Shown: positions 43,813 to 52,799 of the stretch, piece by piece
Layout of the letters: each line of letters opens with the position of its first letter
Numbering within the stretch: position 1 is the stretch's first letter
Position numbers and translations under genes: made by a program
Assembly: GCF_014489635.1 (NCBI RefSeq)
Contig: NZ_CP060828.1
Coordinates: 5,202,501 to 5,266,500 of the forward strand
DNA from: Streptomyces roseirectus
GTDB lineage: Bacteria > Actinomycetota > Actinomycetes > Streptomycetales > Streptomycetaceae
Reading direction: 5' to 3'
Length of the DNA stretch: 64,000 nt
Notes under the pieces: model-generated
The model's input: the letters and a program-made list of their open reading frames with translations, nothing else
Told to the model about the DNA's origin: nothing
Database searches by the model: none

Positions 43813-45332
43813 GCACCCTCACGGTGACGCCCCGCGCGGAGGCCGAGACGCGGACCACTGGCGGCCGTCGGGCCGGCTCGGTCGTCGCGCTGGCCCGCTT
43901 CGAGGCCCGCGAGATGCTGTTCCAGATCCCGGTGCTGCTGTTCGCGGCCATCTACCTCGTCCTCACCGCCATGCGGCTGTTCAAGGCCGAGGGCATGAAC
44001 GACTTCCCGGTCCTGCACATGGCGGACCGGGACACCCAGGGCCTCCCGCAGTTGTTCGCCCTAGCCGTCCTGATCAGCGCCAACTCGGCGGTGCTGAGGG
44101 TGCGCAGGGACAAGACGGCCGAGCAGTTCGGGATGCTGCCGATGGAGCCCTGGCGGCGCACGCTGGCCCACGTCCTGTCGATCGTGCCGTTCGCGCTGTT
44201 CACCGCGGTGGTCGTCGGCATCGACTTCACCGTCGCCGCGCTGAAGCCGGGCGCGGTGGGGACGGGCTCGGTCGGTGAGCTGCTGGTGGGGCCGCTGACG
44301 GTGCTGGCGGCGGGGATCGTCGGGATACTGCTGGCGGGGCTGTGGCCGCTGACGTTCCTGCCGGTGCTGCTGCTGATGGTCGCGTACCTCACCCTCGTGG
44401 GGCCGGTGGTGCTGGACGGTGACTGGTCGCAGTGGTTCTATCCGGTCGTCACGGACGGGAACTCGGGGGGCATCCCGGTTCCGTCGGACCTCCTGGGCCG
44501 TCCCGCCGGCTGGCACGCGCTCTACCTGGCGGCCCTGTGCGCGCTGCTCACCTGCGTGGCGATGATCCTCAAGGGCGGTCGCACCAGAGTCGTCAAGGCG
44601 GCGACGGTCCTGGCGCTCGCGGTCACCGTGACCGCCGCGTTCGGGCAGCGGCCGGACGGTGGCGCGGCCCTGGCCGAGGCGAGGCGGACGGCGACCGAGC
44701 ACCCGGAGAAGGTGCAGTCGTGCAAGGAGTACGGCGGCTCGACGTACTGCTCGTTCCCGGAGTGGGACGGCCAGCGCGGGCGGTGGGCGCAGGTCGTGGA
44801 CCGGGTCCAGGGCAACGCCGGTCTCACCGTGCCGCTGACGGTGCGCCAGCGCGTGGACGTCAGTGGCGGGGTCGAGAGCGACGCCGCGCTGTCGCCCCAG
44901 AAGGCACGGGGGGACGTCACGATCGGCACGCGCTGGGGCGGCAACCGGGTCTCCGAGTTCGCGGTCGGTGTCGCGTCGGTGCTGGTCGCGGGGTCGGAGC
45001 AGGCGGCGGAGCAGTTGTGCGGGGCCCGTGCGGTGACCGTCATGTGGCTGACCCTCGGGGGAGAGCCCAACCCCAGGGACACGTTCAGGAGCCTCCGTAT
45101 CGACGACAGCACCGAGGGCTCCGCCGTCGTCCGCACCCCCGCCGACCCGATCGCCCTGACGGCCCAGCAGACCGCCGTCGTCAACGAACTCCTCACCCGC
45201 CCCCGCGCCGAGGTCACGGCCAAGGTCAAGGCCCACTGGACCGAACTGACCGCCCCCGGCACGAGCACGGCGGACGCGGCGCGCCTGCTGGGCGTGCAGG
45301 CACCGAAGGGAGAAGAGACGTGCGGCGAGTGA
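43809..45332 (+). CDS. ABC transporter membrane protein with extracytoplasmic domain
   Basis: A 507-residue protein. About six helices lie at 40-290, followed by a soluble region (about 290-507) with cysteines in SCKEYGGSTYCSFPEW that suggests an extracytoplasmic disulfide-bonded domain. The first half resembles ABC-2 permeases, while the second half I do not recognise. It is translationally coupled to the ATPase gene. Its stop overlaps a GTG of the next gene. Confidence 0.8.
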   Translation: MSTLTVTPRAEAETRTTGGRRAGSVVALARFEAREMLFQIPVLLFAAIYLVLTAMRLFKAEGMNDFPVLHMADRDTQGLPQLFALAVLISANSAVLRVRRDKTAEQFGMLPMEPWRRTLAHVLSIVPFALFTAVVVGIDFTVAALKPGAVGTGSVGELLVGPLTVLAAGIVGILLAGLWPLTFLPVLLLMVAYLTLVGPVVLDGDWSQWFYPVVTDGNSGGIPVPSDLLGRPAGWHALYLAALCALLTCVAMILKGGRTRVVKAATVLALAVTVTAAFGQRPDGGAALAEARRTATEHPEKVQSCKEYGGSTYCSFPEWDGQRGRWAQVVDRVQGNAGLTVPLTVRQRVDVSGGVESDAALSPQKARGDVTIGTRWGGNRVSEFAVGVASVLVAGSEQAAEQLCGARAVTVMWLTLGGEPNPRDTFRSLRIDDSTEGSAVVRTPADPIALTAQQTAVVNELLTRPRAEVTAKVKAHWTELTAPGTSTADAARLLGVQAPKGEETCGE

Positions 45333-46720
45333 GGAAGACTGCCCCGGCGACCCCGGCGACCCCGGCGACCCCGGCGACCCCGGCGACCCCGGCGACCCCG
45401 GCGACCCCGGCGACCCCGGCGACCCCGGCGACCCCGGCGACCCATGCAGAGCTGGTGAGTTTGACGCCGGACGGCCAGGCCAGTTCGGCTTCGGCGGGCG
45501 TACCGGTTCCGCCGGTCGACTCAGGTACCCCGGCAGGGCAGGGCGTCACGTCGTCAGGCTCCGTCCCCTCGACGCCCGGTCCGTCCGTCTGGCGTTCGAT
45601 ACCTCGTCTGGTGCCGGCTCTCGCTCGGCCCACCTGGCGGTCGACGCCGCGTCTGGCCCCCGCGCTGGCGGCCGGTGCCGGGCTGCTGCTTGCCGCGTCG
45701 GCGCGGGTGGCGGAGGCGCCGCCGGACGCGTTGTCGGGGTTGATGCTGATGAGGGTCACCGCTCTGCTGGGGGCCCTGGGGCTGGCGTTCTTGTTGGACG
45801 ACCGGGCCCGGGGGATGACGGAGACGGCGCCGGTGCCGAGGCCGGTGAGGGTGGGGCTGCGGCTGGTGGCGGCGGTGCCGCTGGCGGCGTTGTGGTGGAC
45901 GGTGACGGTGTTGCTGGTGCCCGCGGGGTCCCGGCCGCCTCTGCTGCCGCTCACGCTGGAGGCCGGCGCGATGGCGACGACCGCGTTGGCCGTGGCGACG
46001 GCACGGGTCCGGTTCACGGATGCCGCGACGCCCGGGGGAGGGGCGGCGATCGGGACGCTGACGGCCGTCGCCGTGGCCGTCATGATCCCGGCGCGGTGGG
46101 GCCTGTTCGCGCTGCCGGACGAGCCGCACTGGGCGGGGGCGCACTGGAGGTGGGCGCTGGTGCTGGCGGTGACGGTGCTGGCGTGCGGGGTGTGGACCCC
46201 GCAGCCCCTCGGACGCCGGGCCCGTCAGCCGTTCGGGCAACGCCCCTCCCGGCCCTCCGGCTCCTCCGGCCTGCCGAGTTCGTCCCGGCTCTCCGGCTCT
46301 TCCGGCGCCTCACACCCCTCCGGTCCCTCCGGCTCTTCCGGTGCCTCAGGCTCGTCCGGTCTGCCGAGTTCGTCCCGGCCTTCCGGGGCTCCGAGGTCTT
46401 CCCGGCTGTCCCGCCTTCCGAGGTCTTCCCGGCTCTCACGGCTTTCGCGGCTCGCCAAGCTCCCTCGGCCCTCTCGAACCGCACGCCCCTTCCCGCCGGC
46501 CCGGCCCCTCAACCCGTCCTGGTCTTCCCGGCTCTCCGGGCTGGCCCGAGCTTCCCGGCCGTCCCAGCTGCCCCGGCCCTTCCCGTTCGCCCGGCTCACC
46601 CGGACTGCCCAGCCCGCCCGGCCCCTTCAGTCCGCCTGGGCGTCCTGGATCCCCCAGTTCGCCCAGCCCTTCGGAGTCCTCAGCTTTCGGCGCGGTACAT
46701 CAGGTCCGTCTCATGCGTGA
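45320..46720 (+). CDS. membrane protein with N-terminal Ala-Thr-Pro repeats and Ser/Arg-rich tail
   Basis: A 466-residue protein from GTG 45320, with GAAGGGAG seven bases upstream (GTG 45329, overlapping the previous stop, is an alternative). The N-terminus carries eleven perfect ATP tripeptide repeats, then a disordered stretch, about five membrane helices (115-290), and a 160-residue Ser/Pro/Arg-rich tail with SGSSG and SSRLSRL patterns. It is probably an accessory permease subunit of the ABC system. The tail overlaps the convergent mshD 3' end by 41 bases. The final tail may be poorly constrained sequence. Confidence 0.65.
   Translation: MRRVRKTAPATPATPATPATPATPATPATPATPATPATPATHAELVSLTPDGQASSASAGVPVPPVDSGTPAGQGVTSSGSVPSTPGPSVWRSIPRLVPALARPTWRSTPRLAPALAAGAGLLLAASARVAEAPPDALSGLMLMRVTALLGALGLAFLLDDRARGMTETAPVPRPVRVGLRLVAAVPLAALWWTVTVLLVPAGSRPPLLPLTLEAGAMATTALAVATARVRFTDAATPGGGAAIGTLTAVAVAVMIPARWGLFALPDEPHWAGAHWRWALVLAVTVLACGVWTPQPLGRRARQPFGQRPSRPSGSSGLPSSSRLSGSSGASHPSGPSGSSGASGSSGLPSSSRPSGAPRSSRLSRLPRSSRLSRLSRLAKLPRPSRTARPFPPARPLNPSWSSRLSGLARASRPSQLPRPFPFARLTRTAQPARPLQSAWASWIPQFAQPFGVLSFRRGTSGPSHA
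45342..45440 (+). repeat. eleven perfect 9-bp tandem repeats (ccccggcga)
   Basis: Eleven exact copies of ccccggcga lie in frame and encode repeated Ala-Thr-Pro. Because the unit is a multiple of three, copy-number change would alter the length of the protein's N-terminus but not its frame. Confidence 0.95.
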
Positions 46721-47597
46721 GGAAACCGAGGCGTTCGTAGACGGCGACCGCGGCCTTGTTGTCCGCGTCGACGTAGAGCATGGCGGTGGGCAGACCCTGG
46801 CCGGCGAGATGGCGGAGCCCGATCGTGGTGAGGGACTTGCCGAGCCCGCCCCCCTGGACGCCGGGCTTCACGCCGAGGACGTAGACCTCGCCGAGCTGTT
46901 CGGCGGCGTGGACCTTCGTCCAGTGGAAGCCGATGAGCTCGTCGCCGCGGAAGGCGAGGAAGAAGCCGGCCGGGTCGAACCAGGGCTCGGCGACGCGGGC
47001 GTCGAGGTCGCGCTGGACGAGGGAGCCCTGCTCGGGGTGGTGGGCGAACGCGGCGGCGTTGAGGGCGAGCCAGTCGGCGTCGTCCTTGCCGGGGACGAAG
47101 GCGCGGACGGTGACGCCGGCGGGCAGGACGGGCTCGGGCAGGCTGAGGTCCGTCAACGTGCGGCGCATCTGGCGCAGTTCGCGGAACAGGGTGAGACCGA
47201 GGACCTGCGCGAGATGCCGGGCGGCGGGATGCCCACCGTGCGCCCACACGCGCAGCCGCTTGCCGGTGGCGCTGAGCAGAGCCGAACCGAGGGCGCGCCC
47301 GTGACCGTGTCCCCGGTGCGCGGGGTGGACGACGAGTTCCGCGGCCGGCGCCTCGACCGGGTCGGTGTCCTCCAGCTGGGCGTAGCCGACGAGTTCGGTG
47401 CCGGTGGACAGGAGCAGGTGGGCGATGCCCTCGCGGGCGCCTCCCCGCAGGTTCAGGCGGCCCTGTTCGGACACCGCCTGCTGACCGTCGGTGCGAGCGG
47501 CGTCCGCGAGCAGGGCGAGAACGGCGTCGGTCTGCTCGGGGGTGAGGACGGAAAGGGTGTCGAGGGAGCGGGGCCGTGCGGTGTCGTCGCTGGTCAT
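46680..47597 (-). CDS. mshD: mycothiol synthase
   Basis: A 305-residue acetyltransferase that performs the last step of mycothiol synthesis, acetylating Cys-GlcN-Ins. Two GNAT domains lie in tandem: an N-terminal one with VHPAHRGHGHGRALGSAL (about 90-107) and the catalytic C-terminal one with LGVKPGVQGGGLGKSLTTIGLRHL and YVDADNKAAVAVYERLGF. Mycothiol is the actinobacterial low-molecular-weight thiol. ATG 47597 starts just before the usual MTSDD-type sequence. Confidence 0.92.
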   Translation of the reverse strand: MTSDDTARPRSLDTLSVLTPEQTDAVLALLADAARTDGQQAVSEQGRLNLRGGAREGIAHLLLSTGTELVGYAQLEDTDPVEAPAAELVVHPAHRGHGHGRALGSALLSATGKRLRVWAHGGHPAARHLAQVLGLTLFRELRQMRRTLTDLSLPEPVLPAGVTVRAFVPGKDDADWLALNAAAFAHHPEQGSLVQRDLDARVAEPWFDPAGFFLAFRGDELIGFHWTKVHAAEQLGEVYVLGVKPGVQGGGLGKSLTTIGLRHLAGQGLPTAMLYVDADNKAAVAVYERLGFLTHETDLMYRAES

Positions 47598-48081
47598 GCG
47601 TATGAGGGTACGGCGAGGGACGGGAGCGCGGGGCGAGGACGAAACGGCGCCCACACCCACGCCCCGCACGCCCCCTTCGAGGAACCGCACGCTCCCCTCG
47701 AAGCCGGACGCCACGCCACCCACGTACGCACCCGGCACGGCGCCCCCACACACCGACGGCACCACACCCCCGTCCGCCGGCCGCACCTCACCCCCGTCCG
47801 CCGACCGCACAGCACCGACGCGCCCAGCCGCCACGCCACCTCCGCGCACCCCCACGCCCGCACCCCCGCAACCGCCCCCGCCCTCACCCCCGTCCCCGTC
47901 CTCGTCCCCCACCCGGCCCCACCCCCGTCCCCCTTCCGTACGACGCGCCGCGCCCCCGTACGCAAAGGCCAGGGCAAAGGGAAACCAGGATGTAACCATG
48001 AACCCCCTGTCGTGCTACGCGCGTTGAATCTAGGCTGCGCCGGACGGGGCCACTTGTTCCTAGCCATCTTCAGGGGGGCTC
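47598..48081 (+). other. intergenic region between mshD and nucleotidase genes
   Basis: About 480 bases, mostly C-rich with cccacgcc/ccgaccg repeats and no convincing gene until a nine-codon frame, MNPLSCYAR (47998-48027), with AGGA seven bases before its ATG. It should hold both the mshD and the nucleotidase promoters. I see no clear PHO box copy here. Confidence 0.5.
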
Positions 48082-49884
48082 ATGCCAGCCAGTTCCCAGC
48101 CGTACCCGGGCCGCAGACGGACGACACGGATCCTCGCGGTCGCCGCCGGGCTCGCCACCGTGGGGGCGTTGGCCGCCGCACTGCCCGCGGACGCGCACGA
48201 CGCCAAGCACCACCCCAAGCCGCAGTTGAGCCGCTACCAGGACGTGCAGCTGCTGTCGTTCAACGACCTGCACGGCAACCTGGAGCCCCCGTCCGGCTCC
48301 TCGGGCCGGGTGAGCGAGCACCAGGCGGACGGTACGACGAAGACGATCGACGCGGGGGGCGTCGAGTACCTGGCCACGCACCTGAGGAACGCGCGCAAGG
48401 GCAACCCGTACTCGATCACCGCGGCCGGCGGGGACATGGTCGGCGCGTCGCCGCTGATCTCGGGCCTGTTCCACGACGAGCCGACGATCGAGGCGCTGAA
48501 CAAGCTGGACCTGGACGTCACGAGCGTCGGCAACCACGAGTTCGACGAGGGCGCGCGCGAACTCGCCCGCCTGCAGAACGGCGGCTGTCACCCGACGGAC
48601 GGCTGCTACACGAACGAGGAGTTCGAGGGCGCCGACTTCCCGTACCTCGCGGCGAACGTCCTCGACGAGAAGACGAACAAGCCGATCCTGAAGCCGTACT
48701 GGGTGTGGCGGAAGAACGGCGTCAAGGTCGGCTTCATCGGCGTCACCCTGGAGAACACCCCGGGCGTTGTCTCGGCGGAGGGCGTCAAGGGCCTCAAGTT
48801 CAAGGACGAGGTCGAGACGATCAACAAGTACGCGAAGGCGCTCCAGCGCCAGGGCGTGCGGTCGATCGTCGCGCTGATCCACGAGGGCGGCGCCCCCGCC
48901 TCGCAGTCGTACAACTACGACTGCGACGCGCCGGGCGCGGGCGACGGCATCTCCGGCCCGATCGTCGACATCGCGAAGAACATCACGCCGGCCGTGGACG
49001 CGCTGGTCACCGGCCACACGCACGCCGCGTACGTGTGCACGATCAACGACCCGTCGGGCAAGCCCCGCATGGTCACCTCGGCCGCGTCCTTCGGCCGCCT
49101 CTACACCGACACGACGCTGACGTACGACCGCTGGACGGGTGACATCGCCCGGACGGCCGTGAAGTCCGCGAACCACGTCGTCACCCGGGACGTCCCCAAG
49201 GCGCCCGACATGACGCAGCTCATCGACAAGTGGAACACCCTCGCGGCGCCCATCGGCAACCGCGCGATCGGCTACATCTCGGCGGACGTCCCGAACACGG
49301 GCACCGAGTCCCCGGCGGGCGACCTCATCGCGGACGCCCAGCTCGCGTACGGCAAGGGCCTCGACCCGGAGACCGACCTCGCGCTGATGAACCCCGGCGG
49401 GGTGCGCGCCGGCTTCACCTACGCGGCCAAGGGCGCCGAGGGCGACGGCGTGGTGACGTACGCGGAGGGCTTCACCGTCCAGCCGTTCGCGAACACCGTC
49501 AACCTCCAGGACTTCACCGGCGCGCAGGTCATCCAGATCCTGAAGGACCAGGTCACCGGGGTGAACACGGCCTCGCCGAAGATCCTGCTCCCGTCCGCGA
49601 ACCTCACGTACACCCTCGACCTGACGAAGTCGGGCGCGGACCGCGTCGTCACGGACACCGTCCGGCTGAACGGCGCCCCGATCGACCCCGCCGCCACCTA
49701 CCGCGTCGCCACGAACAGCTTCCTCGCGGGCGGCGGCGACGGCTTCCCCACCCTCGGCCAGGGCACCAACGACCTCGTCGGCGCCGACGACCTCGCGGCC
49801 CTCGCCCAGTACCTGACGGCGAACTCCTCGCCGGCCGGCCCGCTGGCTCCGCCGGTCGCGAACCGGATCACCATCGTGCGGTGA
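48082..49884 (+). CDS. exported bifunctional metallophosphatase/5'-nucleotidase
   Basis: A 600-residue secreted enzyme. The signal peptide (about 1-38) is followed by a calcineurin-type metallophosphatase domain with the di-metal ligands in FNDLHGN (Asp62, His64), GGDMVG, VGNHEFDEG and GHTHAAY. The C-terminal 5'-nucleotidase substrate domain (about 380-590) includes NPGGVRAG and TNSFLAGGGDGF. It would release phosphate from extracellular nucleotides. ATG 48082 has GGGGGG nearby. A 15-bp-stem terminator follows. Confidence 0.94.
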   Translation: MPASSQPYPGRRRTTRILAVAAGLATVGALAAALPADAHDAKHHPKPQLSRYQDVQLLSFNDLHGNLEPPSGSSGRVSEHQADGTTKTIDAGGVEYLATHLRNARKGNPYSITAAGGDMVGASPLISGLFHDEPTIEALNKLDLDVTSVGNHEFDEGARELARLQNGGCHPTDGCYTNEEFEGADFPYLAANVLDEKTNKPILKPYWVWRKNGVKVGFIGVTLENTPGVVSAEGVKGLKFKDEVETINKYAKALQRQGVRSIVALIHEGGAPASQSYNYDCDAPGAGDGISGPIVDIAKNITPAVDALVTGHTHAAYVCTINDPSGKPRMVTSAASFGRLYTDTTLTYDRWTGDIARTAVKSANHVVTRDVPKAPDMTQLIDKWNTLAAPIGNRAIGYISADVPNTGTESPAGDLIADAQLAYGKGLDPETDLALMNPGGVRAGFTYAAKGAEGDGVVTYAEGFTVQPFANTVNLQDFTGAQVIQILKDQVTGVNTASPKILLPSANLTYTLDLTKSGADRVVTDTVRLNGAPIDPAATYRVATNSFLAGGGDGFPTLGQGTNDLVGADDLAALAQYLTANSSPAGPLAPPVANRITIVR

Positions 49885-49948
49885 CGAATGCGGTGACGGA
49901 TTCCGTGTGAGGCCGCGCGGAGTGCCGGGCAAGGCCGCGCAGCGTTCC

Positions 49949-49987
49949 GAGATCCCCCTGAATTCCGATTCAGGGGGATCTCGTTTT
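49949..49987. terminator. terminator between nucleotidase and next gene
   Basis: gagatccccctgaat pairs perfectly over 15 bp with attcagggggatctc around tccg, followed by gtttt. It is placed between convergent genes. Confidence 0.93.
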
Positions 49988-49993
49988 CCTCTC

Positions 49994-50503
49994 TCACCCC
50001 TCAGCCAGCCACTCCTCCGCCAGCCACCCCTCCAACACGATCTCCCGCTCCCGTGAACTCAGCACCTTCTCCGGTTGGTTCACCCGCCACCACTCACTCA
50101 TGACCACCGGCGAGAACTCCCCCCGCACCATCCGCGCCAACAACCCCAGCGACAGGTCGACTTCACGCTGGGTGTACGCGACCGACGCCCCCGAGTAGAC
50201 CGACGTCTCGACCTCCACACCCCCGGCCGCGATCACCACGGTCATCTCCGGCGGCTCCTCCGGCACCCACGCGTCCAGCGCGGCCACCGCGAACGACGCC
50301 GCGCGGGCCGCCCAGCGCACGGCGGTGGAACGGACGGGCGCGTCGGGCACCCGCAGATCCGTCACCTCGCCCCAACTCCACTCCAGCGGCTCGGAACCGC
50401 GCACCCGGGGCCCGTCCGGCGTCAGCACCACACTCGGCGCCGGATCGACGGCCGGCGTCCCCACGTACGCCACGTCCCCCTCGATCCAGAAGAGTCCGAC
50501 CAT
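49994..50503 (-). CDS. conserved hypothetical protein, 169 residues
   Basis: A soluble protein starting MVGLFWIEGDVAYVGTP, a form common to a family of Streptomyces hypothetical proteins (from memory). It appears to hold a small beta-rich domain followed by an amphipathic helix, AVRWAARAASFAVAALDAW. I prefer ATG 50503 with AGGGCGGC upstream over GTG 50575, which adds 24 charged residues. No function can be assigned. A strong terminator separates it from the convergent nucleotidase gene. Confidence 0.6.
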   Translation of the reverse strand: MVGLFWIEGDVAYVGTPAVDPAPSVVLTPDGPRVRGSEPLEWSWGEVTDLRVPDAPVRSTAVRWAARAASFAVAALDAWVPEEPPEMTVVIAAGGVEVETSVYSGASVAYTQREVDLSLGLLARMVRGEFSPVVMSEWWRVNQPEKVLSSREREIVLEGWLAEEWLAEG

Positions 50504-50756
50504 GCCGCCCTGACTACGGGGCGTCGTCGCTTCGGGTTCCACTGTCGGCTCCTGTTTCCTTCCCTGCGCGGCCACTCGTCTCTATGGACCGCCTGCGACG
50601 ACGTCCGGTTCCGCACCGCCGTCACCCACCCGGCGGAGCGTCCCCCCTGAGGGTTGTTTCCCTCACTCTTCGTGGTGATCCGGTGGGGTACCGGGGGCGG
50701 GGTCGCCGGTAGGAATGAGCTCCAGCCCGCAGGAGACGTGTCCACGAGGAGACCCG

Positions 50757-51575
50757 GTGACCCCGCTGTTGAGGACCGAAGGCGTGGGCCGGACCCACAC
50801 ACTGCGAGGAGCGAGGATCGACCTCCTGGACGACGTGACGCTCGACCTCGAGGCCGGCCAAATCACCGCGCTCGTAGGGCATTCGGGGTCGGGCAAGACC
50901 ACCCTGCTCCACATCATGGGCCTCCTGGACGACCCCGACCGGGGCCGGGTGTTCCTGGGCGACGACGACATGACGAACCTGGCGGAGGCCGCGCGAGCCG
51001 ACGCCCGACGACGCCGCCTGGGCTTCGTCTTCCAGTCCCACAACCTCCTGCCGCAGCACTCCGCGTACCGCAACATCCTTGTCCCGTACGCCGGTTCACG
51101 CACCGACGGCGAACCCCGGGCCCGCCGTCTCCTCGACCGCGTGGGCCTCACGGCACGGGCCTCGCACCTCCCCGGCGAACTCTCCGGCGGTGAACAGCAA
51201 CGCGTCGCCCTCGCCCGCGCGTTGATCAACGACCCGCCGGTCGTCCTCGCCGACGAACCCACCGGCAACCTCGACCCCGACAGCGAACGGCAGTTGCTCA
51301 CCCTGTTCCGCGAACTCGCCGACGAGGGACGGGCGGTGGTCGTCGTCACCCACAACGCGGCCATCTCCGACACCGCCGACGTCGTCCACCGCCTGGAGAA
51401 GGGCCTGCTGACGACGGAGAGGCCGGCGCGCCGGCACGTGGACGACCACACCACGCCGCCGCGACGGCCCGACCACACCACGCCACCACGACGGCCCGAC
51501 CACCCCGCGAGCAGGAACCGCCAGTCACCGCAGCAACCCGGCCACCCCACGCGCACGGAGACGACCCCCGCATGA
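50757..51575 (+). CDS. ABC transporter ATP-binding protein (MacB/LolD type)
   Basis: A 272-residue ATPase. Walker A GHSGSGKT is at 41-48, signature LSGGE at 142-146, Walker B is VVLADEPTGNLD, and the switch His is in VTHNAAI. This is the subclass that pairs with FtsX-like permeases. The C-terminus has a Pro/Arg/His-rich tail containing duplicated DHTTPPRRP. GTG 50757 follows GAGGAG. Its stop overlaps the start of the permease gene (ATGA), but that gene is frameshifted. Confidence 0.9.
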   Translation: MTPLLRTEGVGRTHTLRGARIDLLDDVTLDLEAGQITALVGHSGSGKTTLLHIMGLLDDPDRGRVFLGDDDMTNLAEAARADARRRRLGFVFQSHNLLPQHSAYRNILVPYAGSRTDGEPRARRLLDRVGLTARASHLPGELSGGEQQRVALARALINDPPVVLADEPTGNLDPDSERQLLTLFRELADEGRAVVVVTHNAAISDTADVVHRLEKGLLTTERPARRHVDDHTTPPRRPDHTTPPRRPDHPASRNRQSPQQPGHPTRTETTPA

Positions 51576-52785
51576 ACGTCCTCCACCTCGCCCTGACCAA
51601 CATCCGCGCACTGCGCCGCCGCCTGTACCCCCTCATCGCCCTCCTCGCCGTCACCGGCGCCGTCGGCCTCGGCGCCCTGGGTATCGCGGAACACGCGCAG
51701 GGCACGACGGACCAGCGGATCGAGGAGAGCACGGCCAACCGCAGCATCACGGTGGACCGCCCCGAACCCGGCACCTCCACACCGGAGTTGACCGACAGCG
51801 CGGCGGCCGGACTGGCCCGCCTCCCGCACGTCACGTTGGTGCAGCACCGCGCCCAGATCTCCATTGCCCTGGCACCCCCCGGCGCGACCGCGCTCCTGTA
51901 CGCGACCACCCACCGCCCGGCCGTCACCCCACCGATCACCAAGTCGGTCCGCGCCGCCCTCTTCCCCCTTCACCCCGGCGAGATCGTGGCCCCCGCCACG
52001 GCCGACGGCGTCGACCTGACGCACCTGGTCGGCCGGACGATCGACGTCGAGACCATCCGCTTCGTGCGCCCCGGCGAGGGCACCGGCGTCCCCGATCGCG
52101 CCCGTCTGGCCGCCGTCTACGACCCCACCTGGCAGCTCGACGGCCCCGACGCCGCGTACGCCGCCGACGCCACCGTCATCCGCTGGGCCGCCCGGCGCGC
52201 GGGCGTGCCCGAGGGAACCTACCCGCGCACCATCGGCTACGACCAGCTCACCGTCGTCACCGACACCGCCGCCCACACCCCCGACGTCATGAAGTCGTCC
52301 AGGCCCTCGGCTACCCCGCCACCACGCTCAGCCAGCAACTCGCGGCGCTGCCCGCAGTGTTGGAACTCATCCGGGCGGCCGGCCACACTCTGCTGGCCCT
52401 GCTCGGCATCGTCGCCTTCGCGGGAGCCGCCACGGTGACAGGGGCCCTGTCCCGCCAACGGGCCACAGAGGTAGGCATCTTGAAGGCGGTCGGTTTCCGC
52501 ACCCGCACGGTCCTGACCCTGCTCATCACCGAAATGGCCCTGACGGCGGCTCTGTCGGCGCTACTGGCGATCGCGCTCGGCGCCGCCGCGTCCACTGCCG
52601 CGACCGTATTCCTGCGCGGTGACCGGGAGTTGGCGCCCTACCTCGACGCCGGCACCCCTCTCCCGGCCGCGCCCACCCTGGCCGCGCTCCTCGCCCTCAC
52701 CGTCCTCGTCGTGACGGCCGGTGCCTTCGTCCCGGCCCGCCGCGCCGCGAACCTACAGCCGGCGGAGGCGATGAGGCACTGGTGA
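51572..52785 (+). pseudogene. frameshifted FtsX-like ABC permease
   Basis: The first frame gives a normal start (one membrane helix at about 18-38, then an extracytoplasmic domain). At about 52288 it leaves the family and runs to 52438 in proline/serine-rich sequence. The other frame resumes with GYPATTLSQQLAALPAVLELIRAAG and carries the last three helices to 52785, including ALSRQRATEVGILKAVG and the ending FVPARRAANLQPAEA. Adding one C after 52288 (GAC GTC CAT GAA GTC GTC) restores one continuous protein. So it is either a recent mutation or a sequencing error. Confidence 0.8.
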
Positions 52786-52799
52786 GCAACGGCAACTCG

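Noticed and set aside
46341..49142. 933-codon rightward frame across mshD and the nucleotidase 5' half
   Set aside because: It is composed of Pro/Arg-rich shadow sequence. MshD and nucleotidase are the real genes in other frames.
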